Assembly (NCBI GenBank): GCA_958295665.1
Contig: OY282558.1
Location: forward strand, 310,096,092-310,160,091
Length of the DNA: 64,000 nucleotides
DNA from: Tipula vernalis
Lineage: Eukaryota; Arthropoda; Insecta; Diptera; Tipulidae
Direction: 5' to 3'
Below the pieces are notes generated by a model, which worked only from the letters and a program-made list of their open reading frames with translations, did not search any database and was not told where the DNA came from. Shown piece after piece: positions 31,390 through 42,715 of the stretch (position 1 is the first letter of the stretch; each line of letters starts with the position of its first letter). Both the position numbers and the translations under genes were made by a program.

Positions 31390-31850
31390 CAAACGAATTT
31401 CATAATAATTGGTTGAGAAATAGGCAAGTCCTATCATAATTGGCCAGATTCCAGAACTTCATCCAAAATTCATTTTAGAATCCCATTTCCAATGTGAAAG
31501 CCAAATTTCATCATAATTGATTAAAAAATAGGCAAGTTCCATAGAATGGAAGAGTAGAATCCATTTTCAACGCGCATGTCAAATTTCACTATAAACGGTT
31601 GAGAAATAGGCAATTCCATCAAACTTGGCCATATTCCAGAACTGCATCCAAAAATCATTTTTGAATCCCATTTCGAACGCACATGTCGAATTTCATCATA
31701 ATCGGTTGATAATCCAAGTTCCATCATACTTTGCCATATTCCAGAACTTCATCCAAAAATCATTTTAGAATCCCAATCCAACGCGGAAGTCAAATTTCAC
31801 TAAAATCAGTTAAGAAATAGATAAGTTCGATTAGGTTTAATTTAAAATGA
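31390..31850. repeat. ~105-bp degenerate tandem array, ~4 units
   Basis: Same repeat family as 7396-7780: units carry GAATCCCATTTCCAACG, AAATTTCATCATAATCGG, GGCAAGTTCCAT and CATATTCCAGAACTTCATCC. Confidence 0.88.
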
Positions 31851-31954
31851 AACGGTTCAATTTGAGGTTTGAGATATTACGAGTAACAGTGACCTTTCTT
31901 AAGTCTTAAACAATATATGTGTAAGGTGTGGATTTTTTTAAATATCATACATAC

Positions 31955-32040
31955 ATATTTATTTATTTATTTATAATTTACAACGCTTTGGGCATATTCT
32001 ACTTTGAGCATCATAAGCTCATTTACAATAGTGTGCAGTA
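31955..32040 (-). repeat. LINE 3'-end remnant with (TAAA)n tail
   Basis: On the minus strand, ATGAGCTTATGATGCTCAAA leads to TTGTAAATTATAAATAAATAAATA, a 3' end typical of several insect LINEs. A related end is at 56862-56950. No coding part is attached. Confidence 0.55.
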
Positions 32041-32462
32041 ATTTGAAAACATGTATTTACACAAAAAATCCTCCAGAGTCTCCAAAAAATATTTTTACAG
32101 CGATTTATTCCTTAGCTTGCACAGCTTCAACTACGTTATACTTCTTTTGGAAAATATGCCGGTTGGGTTAAGTACGTCGCTCCCATTCCACTCCTCAAAA
32201 ATCTCGGTCTTGGTCGGATCAATTCGGCTTTATAACCGAGCGAGATTTATTAAGATTAAAAATAAGTTTAATAAAAAAATAAATTTTACGGAAAAATAAA
32301 AAATAAATACAACCAATTGACACGAAAGTCAAAGGCTACATTGACATTCGAAGTCGAAGGCTACTTTTTTACATACAAACACTTACTTTATTTTATATTA
32401 TTGTGTGAATGGATTTCCATTATTTCACTTTTTTGTGTTCTTTTGTTACTTTGTAAAATTTT

Positions 32463-32799
32463 TTATAAAAAAGAAAAATTCTTTATTATTATCTTTAATA
32501 TTATTTTTTATTATTTTAATATTTTTAGCTTCCTTATAGTAACAATTTGTTTTATTTAAAAAAAAATCGATTTCGGATGCTTTCGCCTTCCTTTCTCAAT
32601 TTTTAATTTAATATTCATTAAATTAAATGAATTAATATTCATTGAATATTAAATTAAAAATTGAGAAACGAAGGCGAAAGCATCCGAAATCGATTTTTTA
32701 AAAAATAAAACAAATTGTTACTATAAGGAAGCTAAAAATATTAAAATAATAAAAAATAATATTAAAGATAATAATAAAGAATTTTTCTTTATTTTATAG
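32463..32799. repeat. Near-perfect palindrome, ~150-bp arms
   Basis: The left arm from AAAGAAAAATTCTTTATT (32471) to about 32617 and the right arm from about 32645 to 32799 are reverse complements with only a handful of differences, including the 60-bp block with ATCGATTTCGGATGCTTTCG. The centre lies near 32631 in AT-only sequence. A palindrome this clean is young, gene-converted, or an assembly artefact. Confidence 0.92.
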
Positions 32800-32819
32800 A
32801 TGCTCAACTGCTCACTAAA

Positions 32820-33055
32820 CACTGGTCCAACACCATCTCAACCCCAATTCTACCCGCAAACAGCCCCCTACTCAACCCTAAACCCAACCGCAAACTCTCG
32901 GTAACTGCTCATTATATCTTAGCCCAACCCCAACTCAACTCCAACTCAACTTGAACTTAACCCGAAAATTGACCCCTAACTTAACCTTCAACTCAACCCC
33001 AAACTCAATACCCAACTCAATATTCAAACTAAAAATATTTCTATAACCAGGTATT
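32820..33055 (+). repeat. Repeat family B array (C/A-rich, copy 2)
   Basis: Degenerate AACTCAACCCC words, again nearly G-free on the plus strand, ending in the AATATTCAAACTAAAAATAT block. Confidence 0.8.
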
Positions 33056-33059
33056 TTGG

Positions 33060-33330
33060 GTCAATTCTTATGGCAGGTGCCTGACCCTCTTAATGCACAG
33101 GTTCCAAAAGCTTTCCAAATCTGGCCTTGACCATAGAAATAGATTGGCAAAAAAAATTCTAGATCGAACAAGCCGTTCTCAGACATCCAGACAGACGGAC
33201 GGACATTTTTTTTTACTTTTTTAGACTCAGGGACTTTCAAAACATCGAGAAAAGTGGTTTTGGACTAATCAAATTTTTGATCATTTTTGACAGGATTTCA
33301 GTACTTTGGTCGTTTTAGACAGGAGTAACT
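33060..33330 (+). repeat. Repeat family C, copy 1
   Basis: Contains CAGACAGACGGACGGACAT and then TTAGACTCAGGGACTTTCAA, recurring in shorter form at 43245-43385. The run of CAGACGGACGG words is common in insect dispersed repeats. It has no coding content. Confidence 0.75.
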
Positions 33331-33813
33331 CGAAATATTGACAATTTGCTTACGGAACCTAATTTTTGTGACATTTTTTTGCCCAAAATTTAGTAAATAA
33401 TAATATCGGATTAATTAACCGAAAAACTTAAATTACATTCGTGATAATTTACAACAGAAGCCGCCCGCTGGTAATTTAAAAACATTGGATATTCTTATAA
33501 AGTTGACTTGTCTTTGTAAAACAATCACCATAATGGTGTTTATACTATCGAATGAAGTAATAAAGAAGCCTTTTTCACAAACCAAGGCTCTTTCACCCTT
33601 TTGCAAAAAGGAACGAAATTGTTTCTATATTATACAGCGATTCTCCATAATGTTTTATATCGTCAGCCTGAACCATTTTAATTTTGATGAAAACAGATGA
33701 AAGGATTTTCTATATGAAATAACACGAACTATATATTTTTGTTCTTTACGCCCTGTTCGTCGAAACACCTTCAGACAAACGGTTTTCAAGATTCAAACAA
33801 AAAACCAGCATTG
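33331..33813. other. No recognisable feature
   Basis: AT-rich. The short open frame 33485-33700 has no recognisable motif. Confidence 0.3.
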
Positions 33814-33815
33814 TA

Positions 33816-34707
33816 AAGGGTGTTTTTTTAAGCCTGATAGAACTTGAAATTGTAAAAAATAAAACAAAAAATTAAATTTTTATGAAAAATATACTCTGAC
33901 AGATATCAGTATACTCTGGCAAATCATCATGAATAGACTCACGCTTGAACAACGCTACGAAATTATTAAAATTTACTTTGAAAATCAGTCGTCGATTCGC
34001 GCAACTTATAGATGACTTCGTGATTTTTATGGCGCACTATTTTTATGGTTAATAAACAAAATTGCCGCATATGGAGACCAATGCATAAGAGACCCTATAC
34101 AGACTCCATTACATCCAGAAAAATGTACCGTTTGGTGCGGTTTACACGCTGGTGGCATCATCGGACCTTATTTCTTCAAAAATGAGGCCGGGGATCGCGT
34201 TACGATCAATGGAGATCGTTACCGCACCGTGATCAATGATTTTTTGTTTGAAAATATGGATGACATTGATCCGGACGAGATGTGGTTTCAACAGGATGGC
34301 ACTACGTGCCATACGGCGACCGCAACCATCGACTTATTAAAATCAAAATTTGGCGATGAGTTGATTTCGAGAAATGGACCTGTCAATTGGCCTCCAAGGT
34401 CGTGCGATTTGACACCTCTCGATTATTTTCTGTGGGGCTACGTGAAGTCACTGGTTTATGCTGATAAATCAGCAACAATTGACGCCTTAGAGGCCAGCAT
34501 TGTTCGTGTTATTCGTGACATATGGCCAGCAGTGCTCGAAAAAGTGGACCAAAATCGGTGTCCAGAATGCATTTCGTCAAGAACAGCCACTCATATGCCC
34601 GAAATCATGTATCAATCTTTCGAATAAAAAAAAATAATGAATCCAATTTAATTTTTTGTGTTATTTTTTACAATTTCAAGTTCTATCGGGCTTAAAAAAA
34701 CACCCTT
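33816..34707 (+). mobile_element. DD41D (rosa-type) mariner, internally deleted, 892 bp
   Basis: Terminal inverted repeats of ~50 bp begin AAGGGTGTTTTTTTAAGC and differ at one or two bases. TA lies on both sides (33814-33815 and 34708-34709), the mariner target duplication. It encodes the transposase fragments described separately. The clean ends suggest a fairly recent insertion. Confidence 0.95.
33929..34627 (+). pseudogene. DD41D mariner transposase, internal deletion
   Basis: The start ATG at 33929 gives MNRLTLEQRYEIIKIYFENQ, the N-terminal helix-turn-helix. After an in-frame TGA at ~34013 the sequence jumps at ~34025-34045 into the catalytic part, so the second DNA-binding domain and the first catalytic Asp are missing. 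The rest is well kept: TVWCGLHAGGIIGPYFF, WFQQDGTTCHTA (second Asp) and RSCDLTPLDYFLWG (third Asp) with 41 residues between the two Asp. That DD41D spacing marks the rosa lineage of mariners. The open part 34229-34627 is free of stops. In the family the enzyme cuts at the TIRs and inserts at TA; this copy cannot. Confidence 0.9.
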
Positions 34708-34709
34708 TA

Positions 34710-36300
34710 AATAGCCCAGATTTGTAAAATTTAAATTATTTGTAATCTAGAGTTTTGATTGATTAGAGGGCACTACCAATCGTTAAACCAATCTCCAGGA
34801 GGAATCCGGACCCCCGCATTAGTCGCTTACATCTAAGGAAGTAAAGAGGTCAGTTAGTGAGGAGGGAATCGACCTGATTACAGACACCTAAGTGTAAGTT
34901 CAGAATTTCTTCAGTAACTAAAATGTATTATTAAATAAAACGTTTTGCTTCATTTGATTTGACTCTCACCTCCCCCTCACCCCGCCCCATACCCCAAAAT
35001 AATTGCTTACTGTAAAATAAATTAAACCACATGTACACTATTAAATTTAAATATGTATGGTATATTTAAATACACATTTACCCTTAATTCTGAAAATCAT
35101 ATTTGTAGTATTGAAGAATGGCAGTTAATGAAGCATGTTATACTAAATGGTACTCTTCAGATATGTTTGTGAGAGTTCTTGACACACAATACACATCCCA
35201 CATTAACTTTCACAACACATAGTTTTCACCAAATGTCTCGCCAATTATCGTCAAATCCAATACCTAAAAGAAACAGAAGAGAACAACACAAAGAATCATC
35301 ACTTAAATAACCATAAATTTACACTGTACTTATCTGAGCCAACAGCTGATCAGCATACTCGGGTCATTGTCATTGCCATTACCGTAGAGGAAGATATTAG
35401 TTTCCGTTCCGTCTTCCATGTCACAGCTGTACATCTAAACTGTAGTTATGTCCTTGTTAATTATCTAAAATTGTAATTATACAAATTCCCTATTTCATAT
35501 TCATTTAATTAATTCAATTTGCATTATATAAAAACTTTCCATTTTGACAACCAAATTTATTTATTATATTTTGATGTATTTGACATTTATAAAATAACAA
35601 AACTTACTTCATACTAAGATACAGAGACATCTACGTTGCAATAGAGTAAATAACAATCATGAACATAGTCGTACTAAAACATAGAAAAAGTATTAATCTA
35701 AGTTACATAGAGTAGATGTCACTGTACTATAATTATTAAAAAATTGTACAATTGTGAAAGCAAAAATTAAATCAATTCAAAAAAATACTTTCAAGTGTCA
35801 ACAACAAGTGTGAAAATAAAGCGAATTAATTGGAGAAAAAGTGATTTTTATATTTTTTTACCTGCATTTTTCCTGGACATCCGAACATAACTACTTCAAT
35901 AATTGACCCCAGCTCTCTACCCGGACACGGCAATCTACTGAATAACAATTTGGACCTCAGCATTCACTTCGGACTTTGGAAAATTGCTACTATAACTTTA
36001 CAACCCACGCTTTATACAACGGACACGAGAAAATATTCCGCTTGCAACCAATCAGAGCGACAACAAGCCATCGGATTTATCGAATACGAACGGCGGACGA
36101 ATTACCCCAGGCTATCCCGCAGACATAATCACAGACAAGATATGATTCTTCAATAAAGTTTTCCATTTCCATATTCTTGTGGACTTGTTCTGGGATGGTT
36201 GGCCCATTGTCTGTTTTATTTGGGTTGTAGTTTAATTTTAGAATATTTGAGAAACAAAGAATATTTAGAAATTTTTAATTAAATCAATTTAAAAATGATA
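34710..36300. other. No gene recognised
   Basis: Two GC-richer islands stand out: 35335-35455, with CAGCTG boxes on both sides and a TTCTTTTAG acceptor-like sequence on the minus strand near 35265, and 35875-36150, which ends in AATAAAG. They may be unrecognised exons, a promoter or an old LTR, but nothing decides between these. Confidence 0.3.
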
Positions 36301-36309
36301 AATTTCCTC

Positions 36310-37140
36310 TTAACCTTTATTTAAATCCCAAAGCAGTAGGATGATCGTGCAACCCTCCTTTAGAATGAATAGCACTAAACAAATTTTCAAATACATCTTG
36401 ATTTAGACGATTTATCAAGATGTAATTGTACGTTATATTTATCAGCCCGATCTTCCTTCACCAGAAATCTGTTTGAAATTAGTATTCCCCTTTGAAATGA
36501 AGTTTATGAACGGTAGTTATTTCGCTGCTTAATACCGCCAATAATTCTTTCGGTGGCCCATAATTCTTTTATATAAACTCTGTCACTATAAAGTGATTTC
36601 TCAGCAGCTTAATCAAATGAGGTACGTCTGGGTTGCCTTCATTTTCAAAATAATTTTTTTTTGCCGAAACCCCTAAATCTTTCCATAAGCCTTGATTACT
36701 TGACCCCTTGTCCGAGACAATAGCCACTACGAAATAATCAGCTTTCTGCAATTTAGTAATCGTAGAAAATGGGCTATCTGCATTCCCCCCGGCTAGTCCC
36801 CTAGCCATCGCCACTTGTACCATGTTTACAGGGTTTAATGTGATATCGTTGTCTCTGTCGTATTCGTACTCCGATTTTATTTTCATTTCATCAAATGAAA
36901 TTATGTACGCAAAATCTCAACATTTCCGTTAACTCGTAGTTTTTCATGTAAGCAAACACTCCTGTGAAATTTCTGCCCTGATATCCATTTTTGAAACACA
37001 CCGTTTTAAAGTTGATATTCCGGGAAAATGATATCCTTTTTTGCTCAGGTAATGGTAAGCACGCGATGAATACATTTCTTTGAAGAAATGTCATCCAAAG
37101 ACACACTGCTTTTGCAGTTGACCATTGCACACTTTTAAAC
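36310..37140 (-). pseudogene. P-element-like (THAP9-like) transposase fragment
   Basis: Minus-strand pieces follow the P-element transposase. RISFSRNINFKTVCF (near 37040) precedes a FISFDEMKIKSEYEYD block (across 36900-36860). Next come NPVNMVQVAMARGLAG, DYFVVAIVSDKGSSNQGLW (catalytic Asp in SDxG) and NPDVPHLIKLLRNHF (36830-36590). After further frameshifts, LNQDVFENLF and HSKGGLHDHPTALGFK (36400-36310) hold the family's catalytic Glu. These proteins use an RNase H-fold nuclease interrupted by a GTP-binding insert. The THAP domain is not convincingly seen. No 31-bp type terminal repeats were found. Several frameshifts make it a relic. Confidence 0.82.
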
Positions 37141-37499
37141 CATTATTGGTATTTTAATTGCTCCGATAAACAATTTAAAATATTTATTGTTTTTAGAACT
37201 TTAGGAATGTTTTTTTAGTTTTTTCAACCCTTTTTTAAAATATTATTTTTTTTAATCTTACTCACACAAATTATTATCTAAGAGTTTATTGCAGCTTTTA
37301 AAAAACACACATTTAACTGTTTACATCCCGAAAAAATTCACTAATCAAATCTAGAAAGAAACCGAGAGAATCGCTACCAAAACATGAAAATGCACAGAAA
37401 ATTCAAGAGAAATTTATTGTGTTACATTCTATAGCAAGTAGAGCACAGATTCAAAAAAAGAAACTCCTGAAGGAATAACTGCAAGGAAATCGTAAGTTC

Positions 37500-39130
37500 C
37501 TTTTATGGTTTTCAATTTTCAAGGCGTTTTTTTGGAGTTACATTCAATGTCAGAACAAAACTCAAAAACCATATTAGTCTTTAAAGTTTTAGCCCATTTG
37601 GACAATTCTGCTGCATTTTTTATGATACCATCATATTCATCAGTGAGACTGGTTCTGGATGCCATTCTCTTGATTGTACCTCCTACTCCATTGCATGGTC
37701 CCTTTCCTTGTGCTGCAGCATGCGAAAATGCCATTCACAGTCAACTCCGAAATTATTTTTGTGTTTAATTATTTTTATTTTTATATTGTGGTACAACACC
37801 ATCAGTAATATAATAAATTTTGGTTAAACTCCTCATTTTAGTTTTCAAGAACTGGATCATTTTTTCGATGAATAGATGAACTGCCACAGTGACATGACTA
37901 AGACAATCTGATATAACAATGAAGCTGTAGTGTTGCAATTTCCCATCTATATTTATACGAGTATAAATAATAATTGGGTGAATGGTCGCTTGCTTATTAT
38001 TCCAATGAAAACCCTACGCTGCTTTCTGCATTATAAATTAATAATTTGCTGCAAAGTCACATGAAACAAGTGCTTCTATAGGCTCCAAATTATTTTTTTA
38101 TTTTTTATGAAGCTAGATTGTTGAAGTGAAATGAAGTAATGAAGAATCAGGTTTTCCATCTTCTTTATGAAGTAATCCAAAAATTCTCCTAACGGTTTTG
38201 AGTACTTTTCCAAATTATATCTGTCAGTTGAAACCCACTAACTGCATGATAAATCAGCATCCTCGTAGTCCTTTCCAGAAAAGCGTTTTTTAAATATTCT
38301 CGAAATACATAAATTTAATCCTGAACAATTCTAGTATTTTAAAAGATATCATATCGGCTTAGGCTATGGACATAATATAGATGAAATGCAATGTTGGTAT
38401 TTCGATTTATCTCCATTTGTAATAGTTTCTATTTTGGCTCCATAAATAATCAAATATACATTTTGTTTTATTGTATAAACAAACAGGGTATGCGTTCCAC
38501 TGCTTCCTGGTTGCACACAGGTTTTAGGATGAAGCAAACAAAAATTGGAATATCCGATTTTTTTTTTACTCGTCTTCCTGATGGAGAATCTTGTAGCCCT
38601 CGTATATTCTTTTAATGTACTCAGCACTAGACGTTTCTGAACTTTAACTTTTTCAATAGTTAAGCAATTTTTTTTCCAGGATTTATCCGACTGACTGCAT
38701 CATCGTTGTAATAATCTATCACTGATTGCATTAATTCATCGCTGATTCGTTTCTCAGCTTTAGGTACAGGAAGACCAAGCGGGCCGTTCATTTTCTGAAT
38801 AAATTTAGCTTTATTCAGCAAGTATTGTGTTATGTTGAACTCCTGTTCAATTTGTTGTATGGTTAGTGACTTCGGCAATGTAGTCAGCAGCTGTATGTCA
38901 TCACATTTTTTCTCCAATTGCTTGAATTTGCTTTTCAGTTGCTCCATGAACTCGTCATATAAATTAGCATTCATTGTGTTGTACATTAATTGATTCCCAA
39001 TGGGCTTGATTCCAGAAATCAAAGATAATGATGTTGAAGGTACTATTGCAGTTAAATTGATTAATTTTTGTTGTTGATGCTGTTGCCTAGCTACTAGTTT
39101 ACTGGCATGTATGTGTATAGTGTTTTGCAA
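37500..39130 (-). pseudogene. Decayed transposon-like protein of the SDG...QYKN / HGKGPCxGxGG family
   Basis: Minus-strand blocks in order are LTTLPKSLTIQQIEQEFNI, then YYNDDAVSRINPGKK (39130-38660); KKKIGYSNFCLLHPK and SGTHTLFVYTIKQNVYL (38627-38364); FHWNNKQATIHP and SFIVISDCLSHVTVAVHLF with FLKTKM and DGVVPQYKNKNN (about 38030-37770); and AAAQGKGPCNGVGGTIKRMA (37734-37519). The order and spacing match a family of long uncharacterised proteins found in multicopy in arthropods and cnidarians, where SDGxxxQYKN and HGKGPCDGxGGxxKR are conserved. The acidic residues and copy number suggest a transposase, but I cannot name a superfamily. It is interrupted at least four times. Confidence 0.6.
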
Positions 39131-39769
39131 GAAAACGAAAAATAATGCACCAATTAGTTTTTTATATGTGTTATAGAATTAAATGGCGAACAAAGAAAAA
39201 TTAAAAAAAAAAAATTGATTGATTGATTATGAGTGTACGGTCAAGAATTATAGCAGGATCTCCCGGACTCCCGGGCACATACCATACACCCGAACATATA
39301 TAACAAAACCGAAGGATAGGATAGGATTATTATTTGGGACAGACTCGTCCCGGTTACAGACACCAATGCGATCGATAGTTAGAAAATTATTAGTACAATA
39401 TATAATAAATAGGTTAGCACAAGACAGCACAATCTAACTACATTATTAGATGATCGTTTCTCTGGAATCCCAGGGGCCGGATACTCAGGATTCCATAAAT
39501 TTACAACTTTACTAAAAAGATATTATTTATGTTGTAATTTCACCCCTGTCCGGTTTTCATTCATTTACCTGATAAAATATTTAAGAAATATTTAAAATAA
39601 CAACACTTATATCCTTATTCATGGCCCTTTTATATCTAATTAATTAATTATCACGTACTGCAACAAGAATTAACATAAACATTAAAACCATTTAAACATA
39701 AAAATTTAACTTAAAACTAATCATCAATTTACTACCGAACCAGATAAAAGAAAATACATAATTGAACTG
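39131..39769. other. No gene recognised
   Basis: Positions 39230-39480 are less AT-rich (CTCCCGGACTCCCGGGCAC; GAATCCCAGGGGCCGGAT) and may be the end of a LINE or SINE, but no tail or partner copy is seen. Confidence 0.3.
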
Positions 39770-41950
39770 AACTTCAATAAATCCATTAAGTTAATTAATT
39801 AAGTTCAATACATTTAGCATCACGAATTGTCTTACATAATTCCACGTTATTCACATTCGTTTAGTTAAAATTTGGCATGCATAAATAAATACATCATTGT
39901 GTGTGGCAAACCAAATCTCAATTCAACTCAAAATTAATATTTCCAAATTAGTATTTATTTATATAATTTAGTTAATTAATAAACTTTTAATATTAATAAA
40001 AATTACTTAAATATAAATATAATTTAATACAGTTTAAAATACCCTGTAACAAAAATTAATCATACCTAAATATACTATTTTATATGTATCATATATGGCG
40101 GTTTCCGATACAACTCAAATCACCCTATTATACGAAGTATAAGAATCCTATTTGAGTCGAATACACTAAAATTTTCATTGTGTTTTTATAGTTCATGTTT
40201 TATCAAAAACACTATGGTTATCTCATGAACAGAAAAATCACAAAGAGAGAAAACCACGCCAAAACAAAAGTAACAACAGAATATTATATACTAAACCACT
40301 AGCAGAGATAAACGCAGGAAACAATACTAAATAATATTTGTATTTTTGAAATGTTTTATTCTCTGTTTCTCTCTACTTTTTCATTTTTCGAACGTTAATT
40401 GCCATCTGTGCTATGTCGAGGAAAGCAAAGAAAAATAATTTTTACTTGCAGTAGTATTGCTTGTATATTTTAGAAGGCATTGGTTTTGCCATTAATGAAG
40501 CTTTAAGAATATATTTGTGTCGATTGTACATAAAATAAAACACAAGAACACATTCAAGTATGCGTAAAAATAAATGCAGATGTGAAATTAACCACGACAC
40601 ACATCAAATCAAGCCAAAAACAACTTTAATACGATCCAATTATTAGAAATTAGTAATTAAATTCCATGTGCAATCGTACAAAAGACAAAATCATGCAATT
40701 AATTAAGAAATCAAGAATTTGATTTCTTTATCTATAAATAAATATGAATATGTCCATAAAATTTTTACTCCGTTTATGGACATATTACCCTACAAAGTAA
40801 GCAAAATAGCAAATCCATGAAAGGAAATTAAAACATTATTCTCCTACAAATTTAGTCGGTGTACCATATAAGTAATATTGACGTTGGCGTGTGAAAACTG
40901 CAACCCAAACTTCAATAAATTCCATTAAGTTAACAATTAAGTTCAATACATTTAGCCTTTCGAAATGTTTTTACATAATTCCACTTTGTTGAAAACAAAC
41001 GAGTACGTCATTATGTGTTGTAAACCAAATCACAACTCAACTCAAATCAACATTTTCCAATTAGCATTTTATTCATATGGTTTAGTTAAATAATCTTTTA
41101 ATATTAATGCATTTTGTAATAACCTGTAAAAAAAATTAATCATACCTAAATAAACTATTTATATGGACATAAGGCGGTTTCCAATTCGACTCAAACTTAT
41201 TCGATTATACAAAGTATAAGAATCCTATTTGAGTCGAATACACTAAAATTTCGTTGTGTTTGTATAGTTCATGTTTTATTAAGAACACTATGGTTGTTTC
41301 GTGAATACAAAAAAACACAAACAGAGAAAACAACACCAAAATAAAAATAACAGAATCTTATATACTAAACCACCAACACACATTTAAAGCAAATATTTTT
41401 CTACAATCTTTCATGTGCGTAGCAGGAGACTTATCATGTTTTCATTATATTATATACAGATAATACCCTTATAGCGAGCATACAAACATTCCTGATCTAT
41501 GTATCAAGATATAGAAAAATATTTGTGACGCCTATACCAAAACCAACAAAAATGTCTCTCTGTTTTTGTTTAACTATTATATGACAAAAACCAATAATAT
41601 ACTTACTACATTATCTTGATTGAATCTGTGTAAAGAGCGAACAAGACGGCCTGTAATTTAGAGATGTGCTAAATCGATCTATTTTGTTCTGTTTTGTTTA
41701 TTTTCTCATATGATTTAAAAAAAAAAATCTATTTAGCCCATCACTAGCCTGTATAAACGTTTTGTTGGTTTTGCTATGTATCAAGCTTCAAGAATGTATT
41801 TGTGTCAACTGTACATAAAATAAAACACAAGAACACATTCAAGTATGCGTAAAATTAAAATCAAATATGAAATTAACTACGACGTACATATGTCAATTTA
41901 AGTTCAAATCTATTTTAATACGATCCAATTATTAGATTCACTTTAAATTA
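39770..41950. repeat. Diverged ~1.1-kb direct duplication
   Basis: Unit 1 (39770-40740) and unit 2 (40908-41950) share long blocks: CTTCAATAAATYCCATTAAG, CAATACATTTAGC, AAGTATAAGAATCCTATTTG with GAGTCGAATACACTAAAATTT, GTATACTAAACCACTA-like sequence, and CATAAAATAAAACACAAGAA with CACATTCAAGTATGCGTAAAA. The offset rises from ~1,137 to ~1,300 bp because unit 2 has extra DNA at 41380-41640. Neither unit has coding motifs. Confidence 0.85.
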
Positions 41951-42715
41951 TTTCCCTTCCACTTTAAATATTATTTCACTAAAAATTGAATTAAATAGAA
42001 TTAAAATTAAAATTATAATTATAATTAATATAGAGTATATACATAACACTACATAAACTACATAAATAAAACAAAAATAAAAAATAAAATTAAATTAAAC
42101 TTTTGAAGAGGATAGAAAAAACACGTCTATCTTCTTTGAAGAGCATTTGCTCACCTTCAAAGAAAAATTAAAAAAAAAAAAAAAAAAAAAACGGTTTTCC
42201 AGAAAATTGAGAAAAATCGGTTTGGTGGCCATTTTGAAAATGAAAAACTTAAAGATGTTACTACTTTTTAAAATATTTTCTTAATCCTTATTCTTTTACC
42301 TTTAAAATGAGCCCTATTATATATTTTTCGGATAAATGCTTTTTATAATATTTGCTGCACCACCATTTTCAACAAATTCATAAATTTTTGACCAACTGTA
42401 TTTTTTGCAACAACAACAACAAAAAAAATTGGGTACTAAATGGTAACAAAGGAAAGGGAGGTTCAAAAGGACAGTTTAATAGATTACATAGGTGTCACAG
42501 TAAATAACCCTCTATAAATTTCATCTTACAAGGAGAAACAGAATCGAATCAAAATATTTAAAAAACTGAGACAAACATTCCATACGATTCACATCACCCC
42601 TACATACACAAAGAATCAGCCTATAACACCACATGATAAACAATACACGTACAAGAATGAATTTGATAAGGAACTAAAATTTTTATCCAACACATAGCGA
42701 AACAAAAACATTCAA
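41951..42715. other. No gene; low-complexity AT-rich DNA
   Basis: Holds an A-rich tract at 42168-42191 and a small AAGATAGA...TCTATCTT hairpin near 42108-42135 (AGAGGATAGAAAA facing TATCTTCTTTGAAGAG). Nothing else is recognisable. Confidence 0.35.

Larger units (their letters stand above)
31278..33055. repeat. Outer inverted pair enclosing several repeats
   Basis: CTGGTTATAGAAATATTT and the following AATATTGAGTTGGGTATT...TTGAGTTTGGGGTTGAG (31278-31385) recur inverted at 32965-33055. The 1.6-kb interior holds the ~105-bp tandem array, a LINE 3' end and the large palindrome. It may be a composite foldback element. Confidence 0.6.
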
